From: Malania oleifera
Lineage: Eukaryota > Streptophyta > Magnoliopsida > Santalales > Ximeniaceae
Assembly (NCBI RefSeq): GCF_029873635.1
Contig: NC_080420.1
Coordinates: forward strand, 28,387,032 to 28,451,031
DNA length: 64,000 bases
Direction of reading: 5' to 3'
In this document: positions 45,999 through 57,249 of the stretch, one piece after another
Position numbering within the stretch: the stretch's first letter is position 1
How the letters are laid out: each line of letters begins with the position of its first letter
Translations under genes and position numbers: made by a program
The notes under the pieces: generated by a model
Databases searched by the model: none
What the model was told of the DNA's origin: nothing
The model's input: the letters and a program-made list of their open reading frames with translations, nothing else

Positions 45999-47045
45999 TG
46001 TTGGTCCCCTTAGAAACCCACGAGGGGGTGAATTAGGTCTTTTTTTAATTTTATATGAAATTAACTCCTTTTATCAAACTCTTGGTGAGTAATAGTCTAA
46101 TACACATATTCTAGTGAATGCATAGCAGAAGCTTAGATAAGAATAAGTTTATGTTCACTCACAACTCACTTTATATGCTTCAATAACTTAAGATAATGTA
46201 TGAAACATGCACAAACACAGTTAAGAAATTAATTAAATCAAATAATAAGTAATGTAAAAGAGAAGGGAGAGAAATGCTCAAACTCTTTTATAGTGGTTCG
46301 GCCTCTTTCAAGAGCACCTACATCCACTCTCTCAACAGAATCCAAGCTGAGGTTTTACTAGTAAATTTCTTACCTTTCAACCAAGACGAGCACATTACAA
46401 GATCTAATCTTTCATCGGGGTTAGAATACAAAATTAGCCTTCACCATGAATCAAACAACACTAACAATAATGAGAAATTACAAATGATATGTGGCTTAGT
46501 ATCTCTAAGTAGATTGATGCCACAACTCAAGCTTACAACTTAAACTCTCTCAAAAATGAGACTTGTAGCTTGAATAGAGAAAATACTAATGAAAATAACT
46601 TTTACAAGAAAGTGATCTCTTAAGCAAAAACAAAACTCTCAATCACATAGAAAATATAAAGGAGAATGTACGACCACCAATCATAAAGTTGAGAGTACCA
46701 AAGATTCCTAAAGGCATACCATCATAAAAACTTCCTTAGTATTGGTTTCTCTTATGCTTCTTCTTTGAAATTGGACTCATTTTATAGCCAAAATTGTCCA
46801 CTAGACGTTGGAGAGGTTTTGGCTCTATGTGATTAAGGTTGGAGCTAAACAATCAATGATATGACAAGAAATCTGATTTTTAGATGAGATGATATATTTT
46901 ATAAAATTACAAAGTCAATAAATATCAAATAAAATTCTATAAAACTTCATATTGACTTATCAACGAGTCTAGTGTCCAAAAAAATAAAAAAAAAGAGTTA
47001 CAAGAATTGAAGTAGCCGTTGAAGAGATAAAATTTAATCACTACT
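45999..47045 (-). repeat. 5' LTR of SIRE element B, truncated
   Basis: It matches the pieces of the left LTR from TGTTGGTCCCC to the GAAGAGATAAAATT stretch at 47023-47036 and then stops matching. About 1 kb expected at its U3 end is absent, which would include the promoter upstream region. Confidence 0.82.
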
Positions 47046-47800
47046 TATTCTTGATATTGTTGTAGTATTCTTTAACTCAAGTAATTGAAATACACGGTAG
47101 ATTGAAATTTAGTAGAAAATTGGCACTTTGGTCATTGCATAAGGTGCGATAGCTGGTCATAGGGCTTATTTCATTTTCATTATAGCCCAGAGAACAAAGA
47201 AAACCAATGATCAAGAAGGCTTGAGTTAATTATAAGATCAGGATCCATAGTTTCTTAGGGTTGACATGACCACCACCATACTCAAATGGACAGCCAACTT
47301 TTAGGGAAATCCATCAGCCAGACCTTTAACCATACACATCCCCTGGCAAGGCTGAGAGAGAGAGAGAGAGATCATTAATTAGTTGCAAAATACATTAATC
47401 CAAGTTGGATAAATAACTTTCAAAAGCGCAAGGATGCTTGATACAAAGGACAAGTCATTAAAGTTCCAGATAGAAAGCTAAAGTTAAATGGAATAGAGGA
47501 AGTAAGGGACCAAGCAGCCAATATATTATTCCCAAAAGCAGCTATAGCAGGCTAAATAAATATAAGAACGCGTTAGCAAAATGTAGTTGCTAAGATTTAA
47601 ATAAAATAGAAATTTTGTGAAAACGTGTTTCCAACCTTACATACCTCCAACACATAGGGAAAGAGTGTATTAGGTTCCCAATATGAGAAGTATATAACTG
47701 TTGGGGCATTCTGTTGTCTTATAAATGTCTTCATGAGGCTAATATTAATCAATTGATCGCTCCAATATAGGCAACACATTAGGAGTCATTAATTAATTTG
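47046..47800. other. Unassigned DNA between elements B and F
   Basis: No motif is recognised. A GA microsatellite lies at 47353-47371. It may contain the eroded 3' end of Copia F, whose last readable RNase H residues are near 47816, but no polypurine tract or LTR matching 55253 onwards was found. Confidence 0.4.
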
Positions 47801-47815
47801 CAATAACCCTATACT

Positions 47816-48407
47816 CTAACTCAGCACTTGACTGGCCACCATAATTTGTTTCTTACTTTTCCAAGAAACCAAATTACCACCAACAAAGATACAATACCTG
47901 ACTGTGGATCTTCTATCAGATGGTGACCCAACCCAATCGGCATTTATATATCCTTGAATATGAGAGCGTGACCCTGATCCTAATATAAGAGACCTCCCTA
48001 AGTGTGCCTTTGAGATAATTACTACATCCCATGAAGAATCAATAAAATGGCTCACAACACTTGTTGCGAAGGGTCAAGTGACTGTGAGATAATTCAAATT
48101 TTCAACAAGCCTCCGATTTCATCTTGGGTTAGGTAATAAATCAATCATATCTAGCACTAACTTATCATTGGGAATTGGGATCCATGGGTATATCAATGGG
48201 TTTGGATCCCAGCAACCCAATCTCATATGAAATATCGAGAACATACTTTCTCTCTAACAAGACTATTCTCATACAATATCTCAATACTTCTATACCCAAG
48301 AAGTACTTCAATGGTCCCAAGTCCTTGGTCTGGAATTTAGTTTATAGGAAAAGTTTTAGAACCTGGATGCCTTAATCATCACCTCCAGTAAACACAATAT
48401 CATCCGC
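47816..48407 (-). pseudogene. Copia F RT carboxyl part and RNase H start
   Basis: From 48407 leftwards the frame reads ADDIVFTGG, the last residues of the YxDD catalytic motif and its downstream context, followed by a stop and a partly shifted frame. At 47816-48055 it reads SRSHIQGYINADWVGSPSDR and STVRYCIFVGGNLVSWKSKK, the Copia RNase H start with its first Asp in NADW. The usual SSAEAEYR that should follow reads as ASQVLS and is lost. Confidence 0.85.
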
Positions 48408-50423
48408 TGTTGGAATTGGTGTGATCCCAAGAGGGGGGGTGAGTTGGGTTTTAAACTTTTCGACTAATTTAAACGTTTCGCCGATTCACCACATATCATA
48501 TCACATTTTAATTATAGTCATGTATGTAAAATGATTAAGCTATAAGTGTGAGCATACATGTACATCATATCTCATTTAAATAAAGGTGTGCATGCAAATA
48601 ATTAGAACTATGAATAAACAAACATACACGTGCGAAAATTAAAGTACAGTAATTAAATGAGATAGAAAGAGATCGACACAATATTTGTTATTGAGGTTCA
48701 GACCAAACCAGCCTACGTCCCTACCTTGGGCATACCCCCCAAGAATTCCACTATCCCTACTCACTTATACGGGCGGAGCAGAAGCTGCTACAACCTTTCC
48801 TTACGAGGCAAGGTAAACCCCAACTCAAATTCCAGGCTGAGCCCAACTGGTCTCCCTTATGGGGTGGAAACTTCCCAGTTCAAATTTCAACCTAAACCAA
48901 CTAGTCTCACTTACGAAGCTGAGACTCCCCAGTTCAATTCCGCACTAAATCCAACTGATACATTAAAAATATTTTTGTACATATAAAAATGCTTCTACAA
49001 CTAAACTGAGATATATAACATGAAAGCTCTATAACATGCACTTTAATATGATATGAGTTATACTCAATAGAGTAAGAGCGTTTTTCTAAAAATGATTTTG
49101 CACAAAAAAAAATTACAAACATTTGATATTCAATGCGCAAATCAAAGCAAGAATGTATTTTTCCAATATAATATTTACCATGGAAATATATGGAAAAATA
49201 TCAAAACAAACTCCCAAAATAATTTTCAAAGTGAAAAGGAAATGAGAAAGTTAATGCCTTGAATGAAAAATAAAATGCTTTTAAAAATTACTCTCTTGTA
49301 AAAATGATTTACAAATAAATGAAAGAGAGTTTTGGAGAGTAAAAGATTTGCCCCAAGAAATAGTTTTTGCAATAAAAAATAAGTTGAGGAAACTTTGATT
49401 AATAAGAGGATAAAAATATTTGAGAGAAAATATTTGCTAATCAAAGTTGTCAATCAAAGCACATAGGGGGGTATTTAAAGTTTTTCAACAAAATATGACC
49501 ATTGGGGACAAATTAGGAATTTTGGAAATGTTTTAATTGAATTTTAACCCTAATTACCCCACTAAAAAATTGGCAACCTAAAAGGTTCTGTTTGCTAACC
49601 CTTAGGGTCAGTCGACCGAACAAACTCAGAGAATTTGAATTGAAATTCAGGTTCGATTTGCCGAAGGCAGTGGCCGATAGAGCAAGCAAGGCGAAAATCC
49701 AAACCTTCGAGGTTTGGTTGCTCGTCGTCAGGTTCGGTTTGCCGAATCATATGGTTCGGTCTCCTGAGACCTTTTTGAACTACAAGTTTGATCGCCTAGG
49801 AACAGTGGAAAAGCCAGTGACCAAGGTTCGGTCGACCGTGGAAGCTACGTTCATTTGGGTTCGGTCGCCCGAGGCATGGTCAACTGTTGACCTCCAGCCA
49901 ATTTGGTCGACAAAGACATTTTATATTGCCAAGGTTCGACCAGCCGAAACATCACAAAAAGGACCTTTATGTCATGTTTGGTCTTTTGTGCAATTTCAAC
50001 CCTGGTGAAAAAACATGTGGCATTCAAGTGTAAAGGTCATGATTTCTATTGTCATTCAATTGCCGAGGCTTTTTGATTAAGCCCAAAAATCCAAGGTCTG
50101 TCTATGGCCTTTCGTTTCCTATGGTTAGTCTAAGGCCTATCTGAGCATTAAGTCATATCATGCAAGATGTATGCATTTATTACAGACCAAAGATATAAAA
50201 AATTAATGCAATACAATTAAACTCAAATGTCTTCTATCTTCTTCTTCTCCTCTACTCTTTGACATTATGGAATATGCTAGTTTTGAGCTTTTAGTCTTGG
50301 CTTCTATGTTCTCATGATCTTATATGTGACCTGAATTATACATGTTCAGCACTCAAAACACACAAATAAGAGACACTTGTGTTTGTCAGTATCAAAACAG
50401 AGATCGGACTCAAAAAGTCATTA
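48408..50423 (-). mobile_element. Solo LTR, SIRE-type family D (copy 3), inside RT motif of Copia F
   Basis: It starts TGTTGGAATTGGTGTGATCC and ends AAAAGTCATTA, the degenerate form of the family end GGTCAACA; the bases just before it (TTTGTCAGTATCAAAACAG) align with those of copy D1. The duplicated target TCCGC is perfect (48403-48407 and 50424-50428). Length is 2016 bp. A palindrome array is at 49600-49940. Joining the flanks restores a continuous YADD context, so the insertion hit the catalytic motif of the RT. Confidence 0.9.
49600..49940. repeat. GTCGAC-centred palindrome array in solo LTR D3
   Basis: Units include CAGTCGACCGAAC near 49610, TTCGGTCGACCG near 49827 and TTCGGTCGCCCGAGG near 49860. 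This is the third occurrence of the family D array. Confidence 0.82.
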
Positions 50424-50795
50424 TCCGCATACACAATAAGGAAAAAAAAAACTATCGGATGGAGTATGACGATAAAATACAGAGTGATCTACTGCACATT
50501 GTTGAGCACCAAACTCAAGTACTACAACACTAAATCAACAAAACCATGCACTAAAGACTTTTTAAAATCATATAATGATTTCTTGAGCCGACACACTGAG
50601 CCTAACTCTCTTTGAGCAACAAACCCATCTGGTTGCTCCATATAGACCTTCTCCTAAAATCACCTTGCAAGGAAACATTCTTCCCATCTAACTAATGTAG
50701 AGACCAATGACAAGTAGTGGATAAGGAGTTGAACAAATGTACTATGGAAAGCTTAGCGACCGGAGAGAATGTGTCAAAACAATCCAAACCATAGA
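50424..50795 (-). pseudogene. Copia F RT middle part
   Basis: It reads YGLDCFDTFSPVAKLSIVHL, then a degraded stretch of the form LDGKNVSLQGDF and VYMEQPDGFVAQRELGSVCR, with stops, then LIVY just before the insertion point at 50428. This is the Copia RT finger and palm region (family FSPVAKL, LDVKNAFLHGDL). It continues on one side into 53442 and on the other into 48407. Confidence 0.85.
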
Positions 50796-53441
50796 TGTCA
50801 TGACCTCAAAATTTATATCATTTTTTTCTTTTTTCTTTTTTTACATATGAATTGTTCTGATACTCCTTGCTATGAAAATCGGGCCTCAGAAGGCATCGGG
50901 GTAATCCTGTATACAAAAATCATACCTACGCAGCGGAAACATATACTATACATCCATATATATCATACAATACCAGAAATTTGTATTTCCAAACTATAGT
51001 CATATAATACATCTCTCTCCAGTAATATCTACCCCAAAAATACAAAATTTTACACCATCTTATCCTGTAACTAGGGTAACCAAGAAATCTCTATCCGCGA
51101 ACCTAAGCTGCTCGTCTAACTAGCTCACCTGAAAAATATTGGAATAATATGGTGAGTCGAAACTCGGTAAGTGAAAATATGCTATTGCTAGTGCATGGCG
51201 ACTAAGTTACATATACTTTAAATAACATCTAAATTGTAATAAAAAATAAATTTGTAAAGCATATCTTACATTTTTCGCAGTTTAAAACATAACTGTATCA
51301 TCTGAATTTTCTACTTTTCATACTGCTAATATCATACTATGCTTATCAAGTATTGTAAAACTGCATACATATACATAACTGTGTTTTATCCCTAGAACTC
51401 TTATGTCATGATTTAACCTCTCATGACAGGGTGTCACGGTCAGACTATTTTCACATAGTTGTGAAGGGTCGTGCAGCACTAGCTAAAGCACTCTTGCTTA
51501 ACAGCCAGCCTATCGTTTACCAACATTCATCCACAAAGCACTTTCATTAACATTCATTCAGATAGCAGCGGAAATAGTAATCAATTCATGAAAGTCGTGG
51601 CAACCAAGCAGTAAACATTGAAGCAAACGTAATTCATTAACAAATCCTCTGTTGACATCTTGTACTTAGCGAGGGAGGCAAGTAGGCTAAGCACGTTGAC
51701 AATTGCTAGTGAGTTTTACAATGACTGATGAACACTCACTCTCCCCTAAAGAGGTTTTTATGTAATTATCATCCTGGCACTAGGAAACATCAAAGTGACC
51801 GAGGAGTCATACAGCCTTATTTGGCTTATAAAGACTCTACTAGCAGAAATTAACCCTACACTAGTATTTACATGATGGAAACTCATCCTAAGCACACGAA
51901 ATAAGCGGTCACAGGCAAGCATAATGCCCTGAACAAGCTTAGCTCGTGACACAGGGTTACGCGGACCGTAGGTGGGACTTAATCTGGTCAACCCTCCAGA
52001 TGAGTCACTATACTCTACTCTACCTCAGTCCGGCCAAACTGCATCCACTCCTAGGCTCGGGACTGGCTGCTACCTCGTCAAACTAGCCCCCCTCTACCCA
52101 GCAAACTGGAGAGCTACATCCTCTCCGAGCATAGTTTGACAGTACCCACACACTATCTGAGATATGTGGTTGCACTCTATCTGTATTAGCAACGGTACCG
52201 TGCTCTATATTTTGTATCTATATTCTATACATGTATTTGTCTGTAATATTTTCACAGGAATTTGATACTATATATATACATATATATTTTTTTACTATTT
52301 TCATCATGTTTCCAAAATAACCATAACACTATAATTCTGTACTGTAAATACTGTATATCTGAATATTTGTAGCATCTTGATGTTATACTATATTATATGT
52401 CTGTATATTCTGTCTATATAATCTATCTGTATACTCTATCTGTATACTCTGACTATTATGGCATTTAGGAAAGCATGACATACTGTAAATACTGTATAAA
52501 CTGATCTGTATAAAAACTATAATGTACTGATTCTGAATAAACTGTAATATACTAATCTAAATAAACTTCTGTATATGTATACTAATTCGGATAAGTTTCT
52601 ATAATAAGTTGTTCTAAAATATACTGTGATATACATCATTCTTTATCTGTAAATACTGTATAGTAGATATGCTGTAAAAAACTATATAAGTTCTATATCA
52701 AGAAAATATCTACTCAGGCCACACAAGCATTGAAAATTCTTATTCTGTAAAAGCTAGATAGTAAACTGGTATATATAAAATCTCTGCTAATATTGTAAAA
52801 CTCCTAACATAGCATACTTCCCTTACCTAGTTTCTGAAAAGCCCTTACAATAATTTGACCCTACACCCGCAGGGTTATCCCCTCGACACCCTGAAAACGA
52901 CATCCCCCAGAACAAAACATCAGTATTTCTCTGTATACAATATTTCTTATAACTGCATGGAAAGCATATTCTGAATAAAACACTTTACCCTGAATTTGGG
53001 ATAAATTCCAAACTAACTCCGCCAATGATCAGCTCCAGCAGACTTGCAGAAAATTTAGTCAGAAGCGTCGTGGTGGCCTCAGGCCTTCAATCCGGTGAGA
53101 AACGGACCCGGAATCGAAGAGAGAAGGAGAGAGAGACATTTAGAGAGAGAGAGAGAGAGAGAAAGGAAGTTTTGCGCCAATTTTCTGCTGAAAAATCTGG
53201 GTTTTCACTATTTTTAGCCCCATATTCGTTGACAAGACACGTCATCTCGTCGACGAGTCCTTTAAGAAGTTCATCGACGAACCTTCTCTCCTCATCGACA
53301 AATTTCAGACCTCTGTAAACCCCCTCTCGGTATCTTCTCGTCGACGAAACCTGTCCTCGTCAACAAGCTCCTCTTATATCCTCGTCAACGAATTCCCTGT
53401 GTTCGTCGACGAGAACCCTTCTAATTCTTTGGGTTATTACA
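50796..53441 (-). mobile_element. Solo LTR E (Gypsy, related to Tekay C LTR) inside Copia F RT
   Basis: It starts TGTCATGACCTCAAAATT and ends TTGGGTTATTACA, and the reverse complement has the C-family layout: a start TGTAATAACCC, TCGTCGACGA-like palindromes close to it, and an end of GGTCATGACA form. The duplicated target ATAGA is perfect (50791-50795 and 53442-53446). Length is 2646 bp. No internal domain is present. A GA-rich block is at 53143-53161. The open frames at 51758-51991 and 53025-53318 are LTR sequence. Confidence 0.92.
53228..53422. repeat. TCGTCGACGA palindrome array in solo LTR E
   Basis: Units include CTCGTCGACGAG at 53246-53257, TCATCGACGA at 53271-53280, CTCGTCGACGAAAC near 53337 and TTCGTCGACGAGAA near 53402. 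The same motif recurs in both LTRs of element C. Confidence 0.88.
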
Positions 53442-53650
53442 ATAGACCTGAGCATATCCTTTAGCAGCAAGGAGGACCTTCAAATAAGCTATAGAACAAT
53501 TAGGATTGACTTTTACACTGTACACCAAGCAACAAGCTTATCAAGAAGAAGTGATACCAAATCCCAAGTATCATTATCAAGTAATGCACACATTTCTTCA
53601 ACTATTGCAATCCTCTATATAGAGTGGCATAGGGCTTCAAAAATAAATTT
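53442..53650 (-). pseudogene. Copia F RT amino part
   Basis: It reads RIAIVEEMCALLDNDTWDLV, then a degraded stretch with VKVNPNCSIAYLK and LLAAKGYAQVYG at the insertion edge. The join GYAQVYG to YGLDCFDTF across LTR E is exact once the duplicated target is allowed for. The start of this domain is not cleanly bounded. Confidence 0.84.
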
Positions 53651-54137
53651 CGAAAGAGCAACAAAAGACAAAGAACTAAGTACAAAGGTGACAAGAAATC
53701 ATAGCGAAAGAAATTAGAGATTAGATGTTGGGTACAAGTGCATTTACCCTTCCCAAAAGCTATAGGAGGATCAGCATCATGGGGAATAGGATCATCATAA
53801 GGGAACTAGAGGCAGAGAAGTAGAAGCTGGAGGAGGCTCTCCTCCCTTGAGTCATTATGTGTATGCCTACAAATTGAGATGATCCAAGTGACAAGGTCTC
53901 AAAACAAGATGAATATGTAGGAGGATTAGGCACAAATAGTAGAGGATTTGGAAGGCAAGGCAAAGGAAGACAGTCATCAAGATCAACCGAGCTTAAGGAA
54001 TCTACTAGTGTAGACTAAAAAAAGGCGACATCAACAAAAACAAAGAATTGATATAAAGTAGCCCTACAATATCGATATCCCTTTTGACTATAGGAATACC
54101 CCTAGAAAAATACATTGATAGCACAAGGTTCCAATTT
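53651..54137 (-). other. Link region between IN and RT of Copia F
   Basis: No domain is readable; in Copia elements this position holds a variable linker. Several stops are present. Confidence 0.5.
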
Positions 54138-54600
54138 TTATATTCCTTGAGTTAACAAACAAACAAAGGACACACGACCAAATATACAAGGAGGAAGGAA
54201 GAACAAAGGCGCTATTAGGAAGATAACTGGATATGGGATTTTACCATAAAGGATAGACAATGGCATTTTATTGATGAAAGGGCAAGTAGTGCGCATGGAA
54301 TCACTCCAAAAAATTTTAGTGACATTTATTTGATACAATAGGGTACAAGTGACTTCAAGAAAATGGTTATCTTTTAGCTTTGTAACTCCATATTGTTGTG
54401 GAGTGTGGGCATAATATGACAAATGGATCATAGCAAAATTAGTCATATAGGTAGTGAATTGGGTAATGAAGTACTCCTTAACAGTATCAATACGAAGAAT
54501 CCTGACTGGCATCTTAAATTGAGTCTTTATTTGAGAACAAAAGGCAAAAAAGATATTAAACAACTCAGAATGATCTTTCATTAAATACAACCAATCATCC
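54138..54600 (-). pseudogene. Copia F integrase core
   Basis: The frame of 150 codons reads MKDHSELFNIFFAFCSQIKT, VRILRIDTVKEYFITQF (second catalytic Asp as in RxDxxKEY), YAHTPQQYGVTKLKDNHFLE and FWSDSMRTTCPFINKMPLSI. In the family the Glu of ERKNRH follows GVA; here it reads TKLKDNH, so the catalytic Glu is lost. The carboxyl end runs out of the frame near 54138. A decayed amino part lies toward 54660. Confidence 0.86.
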
Positions 54601-55240
54601 TATAGTAGTTTTCGACAAATGTAACAAAGTACTAAAACCCTAATTTCGACGTAGGATGACTAGGACCCCAAACATCAGAATGGGTAGGCATAAAAGGACT
54701 AGCCATTTATTGACATAGAAGCAAAGGGAACAAGATGATGTTTCTCGATTGATAAGACTCACACTCACAATTGGACACAAAGCTCAAGGTAGGAACTAGC
54801 TATTTCAATTCATCCACGGATGGATGACCAAGGCAACGATGGATTTGAAGTAGTGTAGCAATAGCTGTGTGAGCAATGGGAAGAGAGAGCCACTCTAGTA
54901 AAGTTCATTAGTCTTGCATCCTGTGCTAATTGTATTTCTCGTCTTTGGATCCTGAATAACCACTGAATCAGGAAAGAAGGTTAAAAAACAATTTAACGAC
55001 TGGGTAAGCTCACTAAATGACATAAGGTTGATTGGCGATTTAGGAATGTACCAAAAAAAATTGAGGGAGTAGGATTTATTGTTCCTATCCCCTTAACTAT
55101 AGCAGTGGACCCATCAACAAGGGTAACTTGAGGTACATTTTTAGGATATTGAAGGGCAGAAAATAAGCTAGTGGTCCATATAGGTGGTGAGTTTGAGGTT
55201 TAGGGTTTGGCTATAAGGCATAGGATTTAGGTTGGACCTT
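54601..55240 (-). pseudogene. Copia F gag/protease remnants
   Basis: Only scattered similarity can be made out: a stretch near 54830-54900 in the pre-integrase position and a short one near 55000-55130. No knuckle or DSG motif is confidently readable. The assignment depends mainly on its position between integrase and the primer-binding site; the length is too short for a complete gag plus protease, so a deletion is likely. Confidence 0.45.
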
Positions 55241-55252
55241 GTCGAGATACCA

Positions 55253-56450
55253 TGTTGAAGTATTTGGTGAATTAAAAGACCTAACCTTAATGATAGATCT
55301 ATCCCACTATTTTTAATATATGTATTGTACATAGCAATAACCATAATATCCTTACTAGCTCATACTTCTTAACATAGCAACACATACTAATAATGTAAAT
55401 GACCAAAATAACCATTAACAATAATTACTTAATAATTGTTTCCAATTAAGGAAATTTTATGAACATCTAATCCAGCGTCCCCCCCCCCCCCCCCCCAAGG
55501 TGCCAATAACCAAACCAGCAAGATCTATTCAGTACAAATAATTTAGAAGAATGATAAATTTTGAAAGTAAGAAATACACTAGAATCTTTGAGTATAGGTA
55601 CTCAAACTTGGCGTGGCACATCATCACATGCAGAGATAATAAAATAATGTTGTAATTGGATAGCACGTACCTATCCCCATATAAAATGAGAGAACCACCT
55701 GCCCAAATTTTCTTTAGGAACTTCATGAAAGTAGTTATAATTGCTTCCTGGTGGACAAGAGTACTATCAAATCAGTTTATACTAGGAACAAGGAAATTTA
55801 ATGAACATCTAATCCAGCGTCCCCCCACCCACCCCCCCTCCCCCCCCCAAGGTGCCAATAACCAAACCAGCAAGATCTATTCAGTACAAATAATTTAGAA
55901 GAATGATAAATTTTGAAAGTAAGAAATACACTAGAATCTTTGAGTATAGGTACTCAAACTTGGCGTGGCACATCATCACATGCAGAGATAATAAAATAAT
56001 GTTGTAGTTGGATAGCACGTACCTATCCCCATATAAAATGAGAGAACCACCTGCCCAAATTTTCTTTAGGAACTTCATGAAAGTAGTTATAATTGCTTCC
56101 TGGTGGACAAGAGCTCTATCAAATCAGTTTATACTAGGAACAAGGATAAACACTCGAGATATATAAATTGTGGTTATCATGCATGGATATTTAATCAATT
56201 GCCAACCTCATCTAGAAACAGATCAACATGCTCCCAATCCACATTCGTGCCTACAACAATAGAAGGCAATAGCCCTAGGGAAGCAACCATCATATTCATT
56301 AGCCTACATCACACTTTTCTCTTTTTCGCCTTCAACACTCTCACACTCCTCACTCGCACACTTCACTTACACATTTCACACTATACAAATGTTCTTATTT
56401 ATAGATACATAAGATAAATATAGAAGGAAAAGAGTTATTGCATTCTAATG
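55253..56450 (-). repeat. 5' LTR of Copia F (outer end not determined)
   Basis: A TGTTGAAG start at 55253 is preceded by ATACCAT, whose complement ATGGTAT is the start of a Met-tRNA-type primer-binding site, so the LTR edge is well placed. It includes the near-perfect tandem duplication 55450-56143 and a TATTTATAG stretch near 56397, a possible TATA box on the sense strand. No second copy exists in the window, so the right end is a guess. Confidence 0.5.
55450..56143. repeat. Near-identical tandem duplication, unit about 342-352 bp
   Basis: Units 55450-55791 and 55792-56143 differ by a few bases (TTTTAT/TTTAAT, GTAATTGG/GTAGTTGG, AGTACT/AGCTCT) and by the length and purity of a poly-C tract (55479-55496 versus 55821-55848). 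This similarity indicates a recent event relative to everything else in the window. Confidence 0.95.
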
Positions 56451-57249
56451 GGATAATGAGCACGTGGTATTTAATGAATTATTTTAACACATGATAATTG
56501 TATTTTTGATGGAATAAATTGGTACACGGCTGCAGTTCATCCTCTTTAAGGCGTTTTCATTTTCTCCGTTTCCATTTTAGCTTAACACATGGAACATATA
56601 GCATGAAACTCCAAGTGTAAAGGTGCAAACCCTCATAAGCAGCTAAACATTTATACAAGAAAATAAATAAATTAAAATAAATTAAAAAAAAAATAAAACA
56701 AAACAAAACAATAAAGGCATTACCAACATCTTCAGTTGACATTCATCAGAAAGAAGATATAAATAAAGGAACAAATAAGATATTAAAAAAAAAAACATAA
56801 AAGTTTCCAAACTTTCTTTTTATAAGTGATTTGCTATAATGCAACTAATTGTTTCAATGTAAGTAAAATCCATAGAAATTATTTAAAGATTCATTTACAT
56901 ATTTTACATGCTTATTAATTTCATGACTGCAACTAACATCACAAAGAGCAACTAAAATAAATACCCCCAGCACAAAATTTTGACCGTCACTTTATATATT
57001 ATTTCCTACTACAATCTGCAAAAGTACAAGTTTTAAGTCAAATTCAGCTTCCATTGTACACACAAGTACTCAGAGTAATCCAAACAAGTTCAATTTTTTA
57101 TTGCAAATGTAAAGCCAATTTTAAAATAGAAGCTAAGAAACTCAAAATAAGTAGCATGACGTTCTAGGGCATATACACGATCTAACAATTCTAATGTCAA
57201 AAAAAAATCCAAGCAATAAAACAAACTTTTGAAGAAACTTGCATGTTTG
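56451..57249. other. Unassigned AT-rich DNA
   Basis: There is an A-rich stretch at 56680-56710. No gene, motif or repeat partner was recognised. Confidence 0.4.

Larger units (their letters stand above)
22861..47045 (-). mobile_element. SIRE-type Copia element B, interrupted by a nest of elements
   Basis: The internal coding region runs 46000 to 41400 on the minus strand (gag, PR, IN, RT, RH). The right (5') LTR begins TGTTGGTCCCC at 45999; the left (3') LTR begins TTTTGGTCCC at 22861 and resumes at 37665 and 39884 after two insertions. The left LTR, with inserts and duplicated targets removed, is about 2.02 kb; the right one stops matching at 47045, about 1.05 kb, so it has lost its U3 half. 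Domain wording (KYFWCEVVN, FDAKADEGIFLGYATTSKAY, MQEELNQF-like) fits SIRE/Maximus. Stops and a mutated RT motif make it inactive. Confidence 0.85.
47816..55252 (-). mobile_element. Copia element F internal region, cut by two solo LTRs
   Basis: Minus-strand Copia coding pieces run from a primer-binding site at about 55240-55250 through gag/protease remnants, integrase (54138-54600), RT (53442-53650, 50424-50795, 48110-48407) and RNase H (47816-48110). The RT pieces join exactly across the two insertions when the duplicated targets are allowed for, proving a single element. The 3' end is missing or unrecognisable. Lineage within Copia is not assigned with confidence. Confidence 0.82.

Noticed and set aside
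47057-47700. Possible 3' LTR of Copia F starting TGTTGTAGTATTC
   Set aside because: Only the first dozen bases resemble the LTR start at 55253; the rest does not align, and no polypurine tract is seen before RNase H ends.
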